Shown piece after piece: positions 52,943 through 62,062 of a stretch of 64,000 nucleotides of DNA. Source of the DNA: Cyclonatronum proteinivorum (GTDB lineage: Bacteria; Bacteroidota; Rhodothermia; Balneolales; Cyclonatronaceae); contig NZ_CP027806.1 of the NCBI RefSeq assembly GCF_003353065.1, positions 3,864,501-3,928,500 on the forward strand. Reading direction: 5' to 3'. The position numbers and the translations under genes were made by a program. How positions within the stretch are numbered: the first letter of the stretch is position 1; each line of letters begins with the position of its first letter. The notes under the pieces were generated by a model. The model worked only from the letters and a program-made list of their open reading frames with translations. It made no database searches and was not told where the DNA came from.

Positions 52943-52954
52943 AAAAGCGCTTCC
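52943..52954. promoter_or_regulatory. AAAAGCGCTTCC operator-like site, distal to glpK
   Basis: Identical 12 bases to the site upstream of dhaK, set in AT-rich sequence. Together with 52631-52645 it could support looping by one regulator. Confidence 0.4.
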
Positions 52955-53865
52955 CTAAATCAAACATCCCTTATTGTAATAATAGCATTTGATTAGTAGC
53001 TCCCACGGCACTGCTGTTACATTTTAACTTTGTAAAGTATTGAGATTCATGCCATTGCTGAAATAATGACTTTCTGCTATACCTTTTTTATCTGCTTCAC
53101 CGCCGCTTTCAAAACAGCTTCATGGTATTGATTTGTATTTTCAGGAGCACTACGGACGTCATCAAAAGACTTTTATGCTTCCGATTTAAAGGCTATTCAG
53201 ACATGAAAGACAACAAGTCAGGCGGATAAATACCTATTGCTCCCAATAAACAGTGCGGCCTTTTTAAATGCTGATAAGACGAATCTTTGAGCTTCTGAAG
53301 CAGAGTAAGACTTTCAAATCGTGATTTGTACCCGCATATAGGGTTTGCTATGGGTAACCGGACCCCTTTTTGTAATGAGGCCGGGCTTATCGGAGAAACC
53401 ATTTTTTTCTACTTGATCTTAATACACTGCCACGGGTATTTGGTGCGAAGCTGCACCCTCTGATTAGCCGGCACCCTCCCGCAAGAACATTATTAGTGCG
53501 TATCCGAATCGAAAGGATTTTAGGTATCTCTCCCCCTTTAAGAGTATAATTTTGTTACTTTTAAGCCTGCAAAAAACAGCTTGCAAATTATTTTTTGGCT
53601 TTCAGGAAATATTTTTCGGTTCATACCTATTCTTAAGATTCCGCCTCCACCATGCACTAGTCACACCTCAGGTACGGCAATCCCGGTTAATCAGCCTGCA
53701 CTTCCAGCAAGATCACTTATTTTTTTTAGTTTGAACCCGAACAGCTTATCTTAATTCCAATATATCTATTTGATTATTGCGGGCGCGCGTCTCCAATGCC
53801 CACTTGACGTGACCATGCCCGCAGCACTCACGGAACTAACCTTCAATTTTTAACCCAAAAATGTT

Positions 53866-55212
53866 ATGCCACAGACACCAAGACGCGTCATCATCATCGG
53901 TGCCGCAGGCCGTGATTTTCACAATTTCAACACCGTTTACCGCAACGACGACCGCTATCGCGTAGTCGCATTTACCGCCGCTCAAATTCCGGATATAGAC
54001 GGACGCCGCTATCCTGCAGAACTTTCAGGTCCGCTCTACCCCGAAGGCATCCCCATATTTGATCAGGCTGAGCTGCCCGAGCTCATCCGCCGCTTCGACG
54101 CCGATGTGTGCGTTTTTTCCTACAGCGATGTCTCCTATCAGGAAGTCATGCACGTCGCCTCGCTCGTACACGCCGCCGGGGCCGACTTCCGCCTCATTGG
54201 CCCGCGCGCGAGTATGATCAGCTCAACCAAACCGCTGATTGCCATCGGCGCCGTCCGCACCGGCTGCGGCAAAAGTCAGGTCTCCCGCCACATCATCGAA
54301 TCGCTGATGAAACAGGGTCTGCGCGTCGTCGCTATCCGGCACCCCATGCCCTACGGCGACCTTGTTGCCCAAAAAGTGCAGCGCTTCGCCACCGTTGAAG
54401 ACCTAAAAAAACACAACTGTACCATCGAAGAGATGGAAGAATACGAGCCGCACGTCGTACGTGGTAACGTGATTTACGCCGGCGTTGACTACGAAGCCAT
54501 CCTCCGCGAAGCCGAAAAAGAAGCCGACATCATCGTCTGGGACGGCGGCAACAACGACTTCCCGTTCTACCGCCCCGACCTCATGATCACCATCGCCGAC
54601 CCGCACCGTCCGGGCCACGAGCTCAACTACTTCCCGGGCGAAACTACGCTTCGCATGGCCGATGTCGTCATCATCAACAAAATGGACAGCGCCGCTCCGG
54701 AAGGCATTCAAACGGTGCGCGAAAACATCTACGCCATCAACCCGACCGCTGTGGTTGTGGACGCCGCCTCTCCCCTCACAGTGAGCGAACCCGGTCTGAT
54801 TCGCGGCAAGCACGTGCTTGTTGTTGAAGACGGCCCGACCCTCAGTCACGGCAATATGAAAATCGGAGCCGGCACCGTCGCCGCACGCAAATTCGGCGCG
54901 GCCTCCTTCGTTGATCCGCGTCCGTTTGCCACAGGCAAGCTCAGACAAACCTTCGAAAGCTATCCGGAAATCGGCATGGTGCTTCCGGCCATGGGCTACG
55001 GCGAACAGCAAATGCGCGACCTCGAAGCCACCATCAACGCCTCCGACGCCGAAGTTGTCGTCATCGGCACCCCGATCGATCTCAGCCGCGTCATCGACAT
55101 CCAAAAACCTGCGGTGCGCGTCACCTACGACCTGCAGGAAATCGGCAAACCCGACCTGCACGAAATCCTTGAAGCCTTCACCAAAAAACACCTCAGCCAC
55201 GAACCCGCCTGA
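53866..55212 (+). CDS. Cyclic 2,3-diphosphoglycerate synthetase-like GTPase
   Basis: A 448-residue cytoplasmic P-loop protein. Residues 8-25 (VIIIGAAGRDFHNFNTVY) form a Rossmann-like N-terminal part, and the P-loop is GAVRTGCGKSQVS (about 128-140). Further on are DIIVWDGGNNDFPFYRPDL, VVIINKMDSA (a GTPase-like NKxD element) and VEDGPTLSHG. The archaeal homologue makes cyclic 2,3-diphosphoglycerate, a thermolyte; bacterial members are annotated as GTPases and their role is unknown. It is a single gene with its own terminator; codon use is very regular and GC-rich at third positions compared with the neighbours. Confidence 0.82.
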   Translation: MPQTPRRVIIIGAAGRDFHNFNTVYRNDDRYRVVAFTAAQIPDIDGRRYPAELSGPLYPEGIPIFDQAELPELIRRFDADVCVFSYSDVSYQEVMHVASLVHAAGADFRLIGPRASMISSTKPLIAIGAVRTGCGKSQVSRHIIESLMKQGLRVVAIRHPMPYGDLVAQKVQRFATVEDLKKHNCTIEEMEEYEPHVVRGNVIYAGVDYEAILREAEKEADIIVWDGGNNDFPFYRPDLMITIADPHRPGHELNYFPGETTLRMADVVIINKMDSAAPEGIQTVRENIYAINPTAVVVDAASPLTVSEPGLIRGKHVLVVEDGPTLSHGNMKIGAGTVAARKFGAASFVDPRPFATGKLRQTFESYPEIGMVLPAMGYGEQQMRDLEATINASDAEVVVIGTPIDLSRVIDIQKPAVRVTYDLQEIGKPDLHEILEAFTKKHLSHEPA

Positions 55213-55237
55213 GCAAGCCGGTGAAGCAACAACCCTG

Positions 55238-55284
55238 AAGCCCGAATGTCATCCAAAACATTGGAAAGCGTTCGGGCTTTTTTA
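55238..55284 (+). terminator. Rho-independent terminator after the GTPase gene
   Basis: Stem AAGCCCGAA / TTCGGGCTT with a loop of about 24 bases, followed by TTTTTTAT. It lies 26 bases after the stop codon. Confidence 0.85.
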
Positions 55285-55345
55285 TATCGTCCATTTGTGC
55301 CAGCCTTCACGGTGCTGAAAACCAGCCACAAGCCATGCCAGGTCT

Positions 55346-55432
55346 TTTATTTTTTGGGGGAAACTCCGTGAACATCACGGTCTTTCGGGGAAGATCAGAA
55401 ACCCCAAATCAAAGATAGGTCCCTTGCTTTTT
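55346..55432 (+). repeat. Dispersed 85-base repeat, copy D
   Basis: T-run, GGGGGAAACTCCGTG, AACATCACGGTCTTTCG, ACCCCAAATC and CCCTTGCTTTTTT at the same spacing as copies A-C; the middle part (GGGGAAGATCAG in place of TGCTGGTTC) is the most diverged. It lies 62 bases after a terminator. Confidence 0.85.
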
Positions 55433-55589
55433 TGCCATAACGCCGCCAACCGCAGATCACCGCACAATATCCTGTATGAAAATTCCCCGGATCAGGCCGA
55501 TCGATCACGAATCAAAATTTACAGAAGCAAACCCAATTAGAAATGTACTATTTGCACAAAACCCCCGCCTGGCAACAGCCCCGATTTTC

Positions 55590-56125
55590 AACCCAAGGCC
55601 CCAAGCCCTGAAAGGGTGATATACAGAAAGACGCAAAATCTTGCGTCTCCACACGGGTTTGTCACGGGCTGTACGCCCGGCCCGCAGGCGCACCCTCGGC
55701 GCGCGCGGGTATTTATGGGGGGCTGTGCCGATTGCTATAAACATTTAACTCCTTTGGAGTTAGGGCCGGGGCAGGTCGAGCACCGGTCATAGTAAATTAC
55801 GACCAGGTAAAATGGTTTTGGCAATTTGGTAGCGCCATGCCTTGACAGGATACAGGTATAGAATGGCGGCACCATCCCGATTTTAGCGGCAGGACTCTCA
55901 TTTGCGTGGTGTTTTGTGCCGCAATTTAAATGCTACCCAAACCCAAGCCCTGAAAGGGCGACATACCAAAGCACAGGGTGCAAACCCTGTGACTGGCGTA
56001 ACCCAAACAAAAAGCCCTGAAAGGGCGGCATATCATCGGAGCGCGTATCAGCACGAGAGCACATCTACAGCAACAGCCCCAATCACGACCACCAACCTGC
56101 CCTGTAAGGGCAGCATGTGGGTAGA
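55590..56125. repeat. Cluster of short palindromes (GCCCTGAAAGGGC type) and array fragment
   Basis: Copies of the palindrome occur at about 55604 (AGCCCTGAAAGGGTGATATA), 55946 (AGCCCTGAAAGGGCGACATA), 56012 (AGCCCTGAAAGGGCGGCATA) and 56099 (GCCCTGTAAGGGCAGCATG). Between them, 55625-55770 resembles the 15.2-kb array: AGACGCAAAATCTTGCGTCT, GGGCTGTACGCCCGG, GGCGCGCGCGGG and AACTCCTTTGGAGTTA. Each can fold as a small hairpin. Similar palindromes are common between genes in Bacteroidota and other phyla. Confidence 0.75.
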
Positions 56126-56479
56126 ATACCAAACCCCATTCAAAAAAGCGTGCCGTAGGTACGCCATGTGCATTCGGGGTTTTGCTGTGCCACCATGTGC
56201 GGGTCGGCCTCCCGGGTGGTTTAATAATCTGGCCCATTAAATACATGCGGGTTTTGCGGATAATTCGGAATTGACGCGGGTTTGCGCGGATTTTTTTTTG
56301 CGCAGCCACCGACCAAAAATCCCGGTTCCAACAAATGAGCACTTCATCTCAAAGATCAGCTTAGCTGCTAAACACTTGTTATTACACAAAAACCCGCAAA
56401 CACACCGGGCTATTGCAGCCGGGCACGCATGCGGGTTTCTTAACTATAAATCGGAAACAGGCACTATCTGCTCAAACCA

Positions 56480-56746
56480 CTACCGCTGAATCCACCACAG
56501 GTAGGAAAGGAAGAACATCAGAATCATCATAAGTACAAAGAGTACTGCAACGATAACATTGGCTATATCATAGCCTTTTATCTCGCGCTTAATTACACCG
56601 TCGCGTACTTCAAACGTACGCTCGTTTCCTTCTTTGTCTTTGATGCGGATTTCCGCATTCAGAATATCTTCAACGAAATCCCCCGCCGATGGTCCGCCGG
56701 TAGACTGCTGCCGGATTTTATAGTTGCCGTAGGTAATTGCTTCCAT
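56480..56746 (-). CDS. Small membrane protein of unknown function
   Basis: An 88-residue protein. Residues 1-55 are soluble, probably cytoplasmic, with a beta-rich pattern (YGNYKIRQQ, AEIRIKDKEGNERTFEVRDGVIKREI); residues about 62-85 form one membrane helix (VIVAVLFVLMMILMFFLSYLWW). The start ATG at 56746 is followed by a plausible frame without a signal peptide. I do not recognise the family. It stands alone between the repeat nest and the S9 peptidase gene. Confidence 0.65.
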   Translation of the reverse strand: MEAITYGNYKIRQQSTGGPSAGDFVEDILNAEIRIKDKEGNERTFEVRDGVIKREIKGYDIANVIVAVLFVLMMILMFFLSYLWWIQR

Positions 56747-57029
56747 GAGAAAATGAATTGGATTCGGGATAAAAACAGGCTATCTGCGCGGCAGATAAGC
56801 ACATACTATATATTGAGATACATAAATTATAATTTAGCTATTGTGATTATAAAATCAAACAGTTGAAGGTTCTTTAAGCGGAGAAAACCGCAACAATCAT
56901 CACACTATCCGGCAGAAATGACGGCTTCCTGCCCTGCACTGCAAATCATTTTTAACTGACTGCACAGTACAAGCCTTGTCCGGTTCATCCCCTACCGGGC
57001 AGAGAAAACAATCAGGCCCGCTGCGCTAC

Positions 57030-59222
57030 TCAGTTTTCCGCGGTGTAGCGCTTGAAGAATTCAATCATGCGAAGCAGCCGGTCTTTGCGGTGATGGACGT
57101 TTCCGGAGCGCGAGAGTTCATGATCTGCGCCGGGGTAGCGGATAAATTCGACATCCCGCTCCAGTACCTTCAGCGCTTTGTACATCATTTCGCTTTGACT
57201 CACCCCGGTCCGCAAATCTACATCTCCATGCAGGATAAGCAGCGGCGTTCGGATCTGATGCACATGGGTGAAGGGGGAATCGTGCCGGAGCACCCGCTGC
57301 ACATCGGATTCCCAGGGGAATCCGCCGAAGCGGTCCGGTACAAGGCGCCAGGCGTTGCCTTCCCCGAAGAAAGTGCTCAGTTCGTACACCCCGCGCTGCG
57401 CGGCAGCCGCAACAAAGCGATGATCTTTGGCAATAACATAGGCAACGAGATATCCGCCGTATGAGCCGCCGGTAATTACAAGCTGATCGGTATCAATCCA
57501 GCTATACTGCCTTGCAGCTGCATCGAGTGAACCAAGCACGTCGTTCATCGGACCGATGCCCCAATCCCGGTGATTGGCCCGCTGAAAGTCGTAGCCGTAA
57601 CCGCCCGACCCCCGCGGATTTGAAAAAACGATGCCAAAGCCATGGGCGGTAAACAGCTGAAACTCATGCCACATACTTGCTTCGCCCGTTCCCCACATGG
57701 CACTCGGACCGCCGTGTATTTGCAGCAGGGTCGGGAAGCGCTGTCCCGGCTCATAGTTGGCCGGCTTCATGACCCAGTATTCAATTTCGAGCCCTTCGCT
57801 GTTGGTGAAGGTGTGTTTCACAGGTTCAGAAAGCTGACGCCCGGCAATCCAGCTGTGATTGTGATCGCTTATGCGGCGGGGGTTTTCCGCATTAAGGGTA
57901 GCGGTGTAGAGTTCGAACGGGTTTTCCCAGCTTGTGAGTACATACACCAGCACGCCGCGGTTGAGATCAAAGGCGCGCACCCCAGTTTCGGTATCTGTTA
58001 TACGCTGCGCTTCGCCGGTTCGGGCATTAATCCGGAACAGCGGAAAGCCACCGTTTTTGGGTGCTGTTGCGTAGAGGTTGTTGCTGTCGCGGCTCCAGGT
58101 CATGTTGCCGAGATTGCGGTCTACATCCATCCCAATATAGCGGGTAGTATTGCTGCGCAGGTCATGAACTCCCATGTATGCCTGATTGTACCCGCGCTCG
58201 CTGTTATCGAATACGCGAAATGCGATCAGGCGCCCGTCAGCAGAGGGCAACGGATTGCTGTAGCTGAAGCTTGGCGTACCCAGCATGCGCGCGGGCTCCG
58301 GTTCGTGGATATTCAGGGTATAGATATATGAATCCCGCACACGGTCAGGGTGCTGAGCCGTTTGCATATTGCCGGACAATACGATGTTCTGATCATCCCA
58401 CATCCAGGCGGCACCGCTGAAGCTATGGAAGCCGGTATGCAGCGTAAGCGCCCGGGGCTCAGCGCGCGGACGATCATCCATGACGAACCAGTGCGTGTAG
58501 CTCCGTTCAGGACTGAGACGGCGTTCTCCCTGAAAATCGAGCCGGTTCAGCACCGCCGGACTGTTTTCCCGCTCATTCTGATCGAGCCAGGCGCGAATCT
58601 CTTCCAGGCTTCCGTCGGGATCCGGAGTGATGGTGTGATTGCGCGGCAGCGGATCAATGCCGGGCTTTTCAACCGGCCATGCCGGTCCCTGACGGAAAGC
58701 GTCTTTGGCAAGCAGCTCGCTGTGACTGTACGTACTTGAGAAGAGCAGCATGCTGCCGTCTGAACTCCATACCGGATTCGCGGCTCCTTGTTCAGCTTGG
58801 GTGTACGGGACCGCTTCACCGCCCCGCAGGCTCATCACATAAATCTGAGACGTCCCGTCTATGGTGCGCGTGAAGGCAATTCGTTCATTATCCGGGTGCC
58901 ATGCGGGCTGCGAAGCGCCGGCGGGATGCCGCGTAAGCTGAACGGGCTGATGGCCTTCTTCATCAATGCGGACCATCCAAATCTGATTGACATATCCGTA
59001 GCTGTCATCCTGCGGCACAACTGAGCGCACAACGTACAGAGCATGCGTACCGTCGGGAGATACGCTGACCTGAGTGAGCTGTTGAATGCGGGTGAGGTCG
59101 GTCGTCCGTACCCGCTGATCGCTGTCAGCAGCTGCAATGCCCGTAACCGGCAGGCTGAGCACGGCAGACAGTAATACTACAAGCATGCAGCGCAAAAACA
59201 GATTTGTGGCGTAAAGTTTCAT
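57030..59222 (-). CDS. S9 family peptidase (prolyl oligopeptidase/acylaminoacyl-peptidase type)
   Basis: A 730-residue exported serine peptidase. The ATG at 59222 starts a signal peptide (ending about TGIAAAD); an ATG 11 codons upstream is also open. Residues about 35-460 are a beta-propeller with TolB-like repeats (LTRHPAGASQPAWHPDNERIAF), which gates access. The catalytic alpha/beta-hydrolase domain (about 480-730) has HGGPSAMWG (oxyanion region), the nucleophile in GGSYGGYL, the Asp in HGDVDLRTG and the His in GADHELSR. It would degrade peptides in the periplasm. Confidence 0.93.
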   Translation of the reverse strand: MKLYATNLFLRCMLVVLLSAVLSLPVTGIAAADSDQRVRTTDLTRIQQLTQVSVSPDGTHALYVVRSVVPQDDSYGYVNQIWMVRIDEEGHQPVQLTRHPAGASQPAWHPDNERIAFTRTIDGTSQIYVMSLRGGEAVPYTQAEQGAANPVWSSDGSMLLFSSTYSHSELLAKDAFRQGPAWPVEKPGIDPLPRNHTITPDPDGSLEEIRAWLDQNERENSPAVLNRLDFQGERRLSPERSYTHWFVMDDRPRAEPRALTLHTGFHSFSGAAWMWDDQNIVLSGNMQTAQHPDRVRDSYIYTLNIHEPEPARMLGTPSFSYSNPLPSADGRLIAFRVFDNSERGYNQAYMGVHDLRSNTTRYIGMDVDRNLGNMTWSRDSNNLYATAPKNGGFPLFRINARTGEAQRITDTETGVRAFDLNRGVLVYVLTSWENPFELYTATLNAENPRRISDHNHSWIAGRQLSEPVKHTFTNSEGLEIEYWVMKPANYEPGQRFPTLLQIHGGPSAMWGTGEASMWHEFQLFTAHGFGIVFSNPRGSGGYGYDFQRANHRDWGIGPMNDVLGSLDAAARQYSWIDTDQLVITGGSYGGYLVAYVIAKDHRFVAAAAQRGVYELSTFFGEGNAWRLVPDRFGGFPWESDVQRVLRHDSPFTHVHQIRTPLLILHGDVDLRTGVSQSEMMYKALKVLERDVEFIRYPGADHELSRSGNVHHRKDRLLRMIEFFKRYTAEN

Positions 59223-59477
59223 GTGAGGCCTTTTTGATGAAGGTTCTGAGTCCATGACCTAAGAATACTTTACTTCATGGTTTTTTGCACGATAAAAAAA
59301 GTCAAATCTGCGACGGCGCTGTCATCCCTGAAATACAAGGCTTTATACCATGCGTACCTAAGCTGAACTAAGCAATACAAGTGCAGAGCATATATCCCCA
59401 TAAAAGCTTCGCCCGAAACGGACTGATTCCGGGCGAAGAAATAAACTGTCTCAAAAAATGTCTAAGAAACCCTTGCG

Positions 59478-59780
59478 CTACTCCGCTGATTTTTTCAGGT
59501 CAACAGATGTTGCGCCCCAGTTGCCGGTACCCGTGCCGGGGTAATAGGCGGCAACCTGCGGATGTTTGTCGAGAATGCTGTGCACCAGCCGCCGCAGCGT
59601 GCCCGTGCCCTTGCCGTGAATGATACGCAGCTCAAATATGCCGGTTTGCAGACAGGCTTCGATATAATCGGGCACCAGGGCTTTCACATCTTTGGGCCGG
59701 AACAGGTGCAGATCGAGCACGCCGTCAATAGGCAGCTCGTGATCTTCGGGGAAATCGCTGTCGTCAAAGGGCTCTTCCAT
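59478..59780 (-). CDS. Smr domain protein
   Basis: A 100-residue protein that is essentially one Smr (small MutS-related) domain. LDLHLFRPKDVKALVPDYIEACLQTG holds the LDxH motif and IIHGKGTGTLRRLV the HGxGxG motif, both needed for nuclease activity where it was tested. Full MutS2 proteins have this domain at the C terminus; the stand-alone form may act on nucleic acids or ribosome-associated RNA. The acidic N terminus (EEPFDDSDFPEDHE) is disordered. Confidence 0.92.
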   Translation of the reverse strand: MEEPFDDSDFPEDHELPIDGVLDLHLFRPKDVKALVPDYIEACLQTGIFELRIIHGKGTGTLRRLVHSILDKHPQVAAYYPGTGTGNWGATSVDLKKSAE

Positions 59781-59870
59781 AGATGGTTACAGGCTTAAAG
59801 CAGATGGGGTTTGGGAACACATCCATCGAAAATAAATAAAATCGAACGCAATGACGCAGCTGCGATATCT

Positions 59871-60173
59871 TTATTCCGGCACTTCCAGCATTTTAAGGGC
59901 GGTATCGTAGGTGCAGAGGCCGCCAAGGTAGCAGCGGACCCAGTAGCGCACGCTTGCCCGGCGCTGTAATACTGCGGTATCGCGTGTTGAAAACTGACCG
60001 GTAAGCTCATTGTGAAACCCGATCAGATCGGCTTCGATGGCTTCGATGAGACGGTCGGGCAGGTCATGCCAGCCGAGCAGCTTAACGCATTCGAGGGCGC
60101 GCGCGTCAATGTCGTGCAGGTTTACGGGCTGAAGGCCTGGGAAAGCGTAGTTGAGTTTTAATGCGGTAGTCAT
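59871..60173 (-). CDS. Hypothetical protein, about 100 residues
   Basis: I do not recognise this protein. It is predicted mostly helical and soluble, with LGWHDLPDRLIEAIEADLIGFHNEL in the middle and two cysteines (about 29 and 87, the latter in RCYLGGLCTYD). The ATG at 60173 and composition make it a credible gene. It lies downstream of the histidine-kinase-like gene (86-base gap) and 90 bases before the Smr gene on the same strand. Confidence 0.65.
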   Translation of the reverse strand: MTTALKLNYAFPGLQPVNLHDIDARALECVKLLGWHDLPDRLIEAIEADLIGFHNELTGQFSTRDTAVLQRRASVRYWVRCYLGGLCTYDTALKMLEVPE

Positions 60174-60259
60174 GGGTAAATCTCCTGTGTTGTGTGTAGT
60201 GTTTATCAGAAGATACCGCAGATGTGTGACAGCATTATGTCACCCTGTTTTGACTTTTT

Positions 60260-61177
60260 TTATTTTTTTTTCGCTACACCTTCCGGCATGGGTAATTCGA
60301 ATTTAACTGAGGTTCCTTTGTTAAGCTCCGAGCTGATCCACATTCTGCCGCCAAGTCCTTTCACCACTTTGTAGGCTTTGGTAAGCCCGAATCCGCCGCC
60401 CATGGTCCGGACTTTATCCTTCACATTGCTTGCGCGGTAACCGTACTGTACAACTTTATCAAGCTCATCTGCCGGAATGCCCATACCCGAATCCCGCACT
60501 ACAGCCCGCAGGATTTCATTGCTCTGCATAATGCCGATATCAATCGTGCCGCCCGGCATCGTGTATTTGCGCGCGTTGGCGGCAAGGTCGCGAATGACAT
60601 CTTTCACGGAAAGCGGCATGTAAAGATAAGGATCAAAAGCGCTGTCCACTTCAAAGCTGAGCAGATAATCCTGCCCTTCAGTTACGGCAGCAATGTTTTT
60701 TACGATACGGTAGCGGCCCCGGCTGTTTTTTTCCATCGCTCCAAAAAAGCGCGAAAAATCATAGTGAAACTGTGAAATTTGGAACTGAAGCCATTCATCG
60801 GGATTCTCCCATTTCCGGTAGATTTCAGCAAACCGAACCTTCATCACTTTGACGATATCTTCGATGGTTTCCGTATAAAACGCCAAATCATCATCATTCA
60901 CGGAGCAACCTGCCTGAACAAGCGATTCCGGCAAACCCAGTAAGGCTTCCGCAAAGGCTTCGACTTCCTTCTCGGCCAAACCGGCCTGATCCTGTTGTTT
61001 TACCGCCTGCAGCAGCTTCTCCGTTCTGCGCATCATGTGCTGCAGCACTTCACAAGGTTCGGAACCGCCAAGCATATGCAGCTGCGCTTTTACTACCGAA
61101 ACAAGATTAACGACCGAGTGCATGTCAATCTCGGCATCGTGTGATTTGCTGAGTTCTAAATCATAAACAATTTCCAT
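60260..61177 (-). CDS. Histidine-kinase-like ATPase
   Basis: A cytoplasmic kinase of about 305 residues from the ATG at 61177; the frame is open 38 codons upstream, but those residues do not look like a domain. HSVVNLVSVVKAQLHMLGG (about 20-38) could be a dimerisation helix with phospho-His20, as in the HisKA helices. A helical region of about 120 residues follows. The HATPase domain shows DLAANARKYTMPGGTIDIGI, DSGMGIPADELDKVVQYG and GGGFGLTKAYKVVKGLGGRMWISSELNKGT. No response regulator is adjacent and there is no sensor domain; it may receive a signal from a partner. Confidence 0.8.
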   Translation of the reverse strand: MEIVYDLELSKSHDAEIDMHSVVNLVSVVKAQLHMLGGSEPCEVLQHMMRRTEKLLQAVKQQDQAGLAEKEVEAFAEALLGLPESLVQAGCSVNDDDLAFYTETIEDIVKVMKVRFAEIYRKWENPDEWLQFQISQFHYDFSRFFGAMEKNSRGRYRIVKNIAAVTEGQDYLLSFEVDSAFDPYLYMPLSVKDVIRDLAANARKYTMPGGTIDIGIMQSNEILRAVVRDSGMGIPADELDKVVQYGYRASNVKDKVRTMGGGFGLTKAYKVVKGLGGRMWISSELNKGTSVKFELPMPEGVAKKK

Positions 61178-61396
61178 ATGCGTAGCGAATTGTGTCCCTG
61201 AGGTTTTGGCTGCAAGGGCAGTTGAACTGTGAGTAAATTTGAGGGAAATGAGAAAGTTATCCGGAATGCCTAAAAATTCTGTTCCGGGCATGTATGACCG
61301 ATTTTATGGTTCAATTTACAAAATTAAGCGGCCTAATTCTCTTTGTATCTTCCTGCAGCCAGAACAAACTTCATCAATATTCAGAAATCCTTACCA

Positions 61397-62053
61397 ATGG
61401 AATCCGCCAATCCGCCCTTCAGCTGTCCGCTGTGTCATGAATCGCAGCGGCTGTACCCGCAGCCGGGTCAGGATAAACGCCGGTATTACCACTGCCATAA
61501 CTGTCGGCTTGTGACGGTACATCCGGCGGACCGCATCGGGCCGGAAGCGGAGCAGGAACGCTACCTGACCCACAAAAACGGTCCGCAGAATGAGGGACAC
61601 GTGAAGTTTCTGATGAACGCCATCACACCCGCCCTGCCCTATTTAAAGGACGGCGCTTCGGGGCTCGACTATGGCTGCGGGCACGTGCCTACCCTGAGCG
61701 TTCTTATGCGGGAGCGCGGCTTCCAGTGCGCTGATTACGACCACTACTTTTTTCCAGAGCTGCCACCGGGGCCTTTCGACTTCATCTTTTCGACCGAAAC
61801 CATCGAGCATTTCACCCATCCCGGTCCTGAGTTCGACCGCCTTTTTGGCTTGCTGAATCCCGGCGGCATCTTCACCGTCATGACGCTTTTCTGGAAAACC
61901 CCCGACGACTTCCTGCGCCATTTCTACTACCGCGATACCACGCACTTCGTATTCTACCATGCTGAAACCATGGCCTGGCTCGCGCAAACCTACAAGCTCG
62001 ATCTTCTTTATAGCGATAATTTTCGGGTGATGGTCTTCCGGAAGCGAAATTAG
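61397..62053 (+). CDS. Class I SAM-dependent methyltransferase with zinc ribbon
   Basis: A 218-residue protein. An N-terminal zinc ribbon (Cys10, Cys13, Cys33, Cys36 in CPLCHE and CHNC) precedes a Rossmann-fold methyltransferase with LDYGCGHVPTLS (about 88-99) as SAM-binding loop, FDFIFSTETIEHF as motif II and LLNPGGIFTVMTLFW as motif III. The ATG at 61397 begins MESANPPFSCPLCHE; the open frame upstream is not needed. The ribbon-methyltransferase layout is known from small proteins with unknown substrates. It is convergent with the next methyltransferase gene. Confidence 0.85.
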   Translation: MESANPPFSCPLCHESQRLYPQPGQDKRRYYHCHNCRLVTVHPADRIGPEAEQERYLTHKNGPQNEGHVKFLMNAITPALPYLKDGASGLDYGCGHVPTLSVLMRERGFQCADYDHYFFPELPPGPFDFIFSTETIEHFTHPGPEFDRLFGLLNPGGIFTVMTLFWKTPDDFLRHFYYRDTTHFVFYHAETMAWLAQTYKLDLLYSDNFRVMVFRKRN

Positions 62054-62062
62054 CTCCGAAGC

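Larger units (their letters stand above)
52569..53865. other. Long AT-rich intergenic region upstream of glpK
   Basis: About 1.3 kb with no credible gene; the open frames at 52586-52786, 53193-53402 and 53552-53734 lack motifs and have poor composition. The part next to glpK carries two operator-like sites (listed separately). The rest shows no member of the repeat families of this window. Confidence 0.5.
55213..56479. other. Repeat-rich intergenic region
   Basis: About 1.27 kb with no credible gene. It holds a terminator, dispersed repeat copy D, a fragment of the 15.2-kb array and a series of short palindromes, all listed separately. A string of open frames on both strands reflects the repeats. 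Confidence 0.6.

Noticed and set aside
52569-53865. Possible small genes or tRNA in the gap upstream of glpK
   Set aside because: I looked for cloverleaf-like GGTTCRANNCC arms and for credible short frames and found none.
54403-55200. 265-codon minus-strand frame inside the GTPase gene
   Set aside because: Antisense shadow caused by the strong third-position GC bias; mostly Val, Asp, Gly and Phe without a fold pattern.
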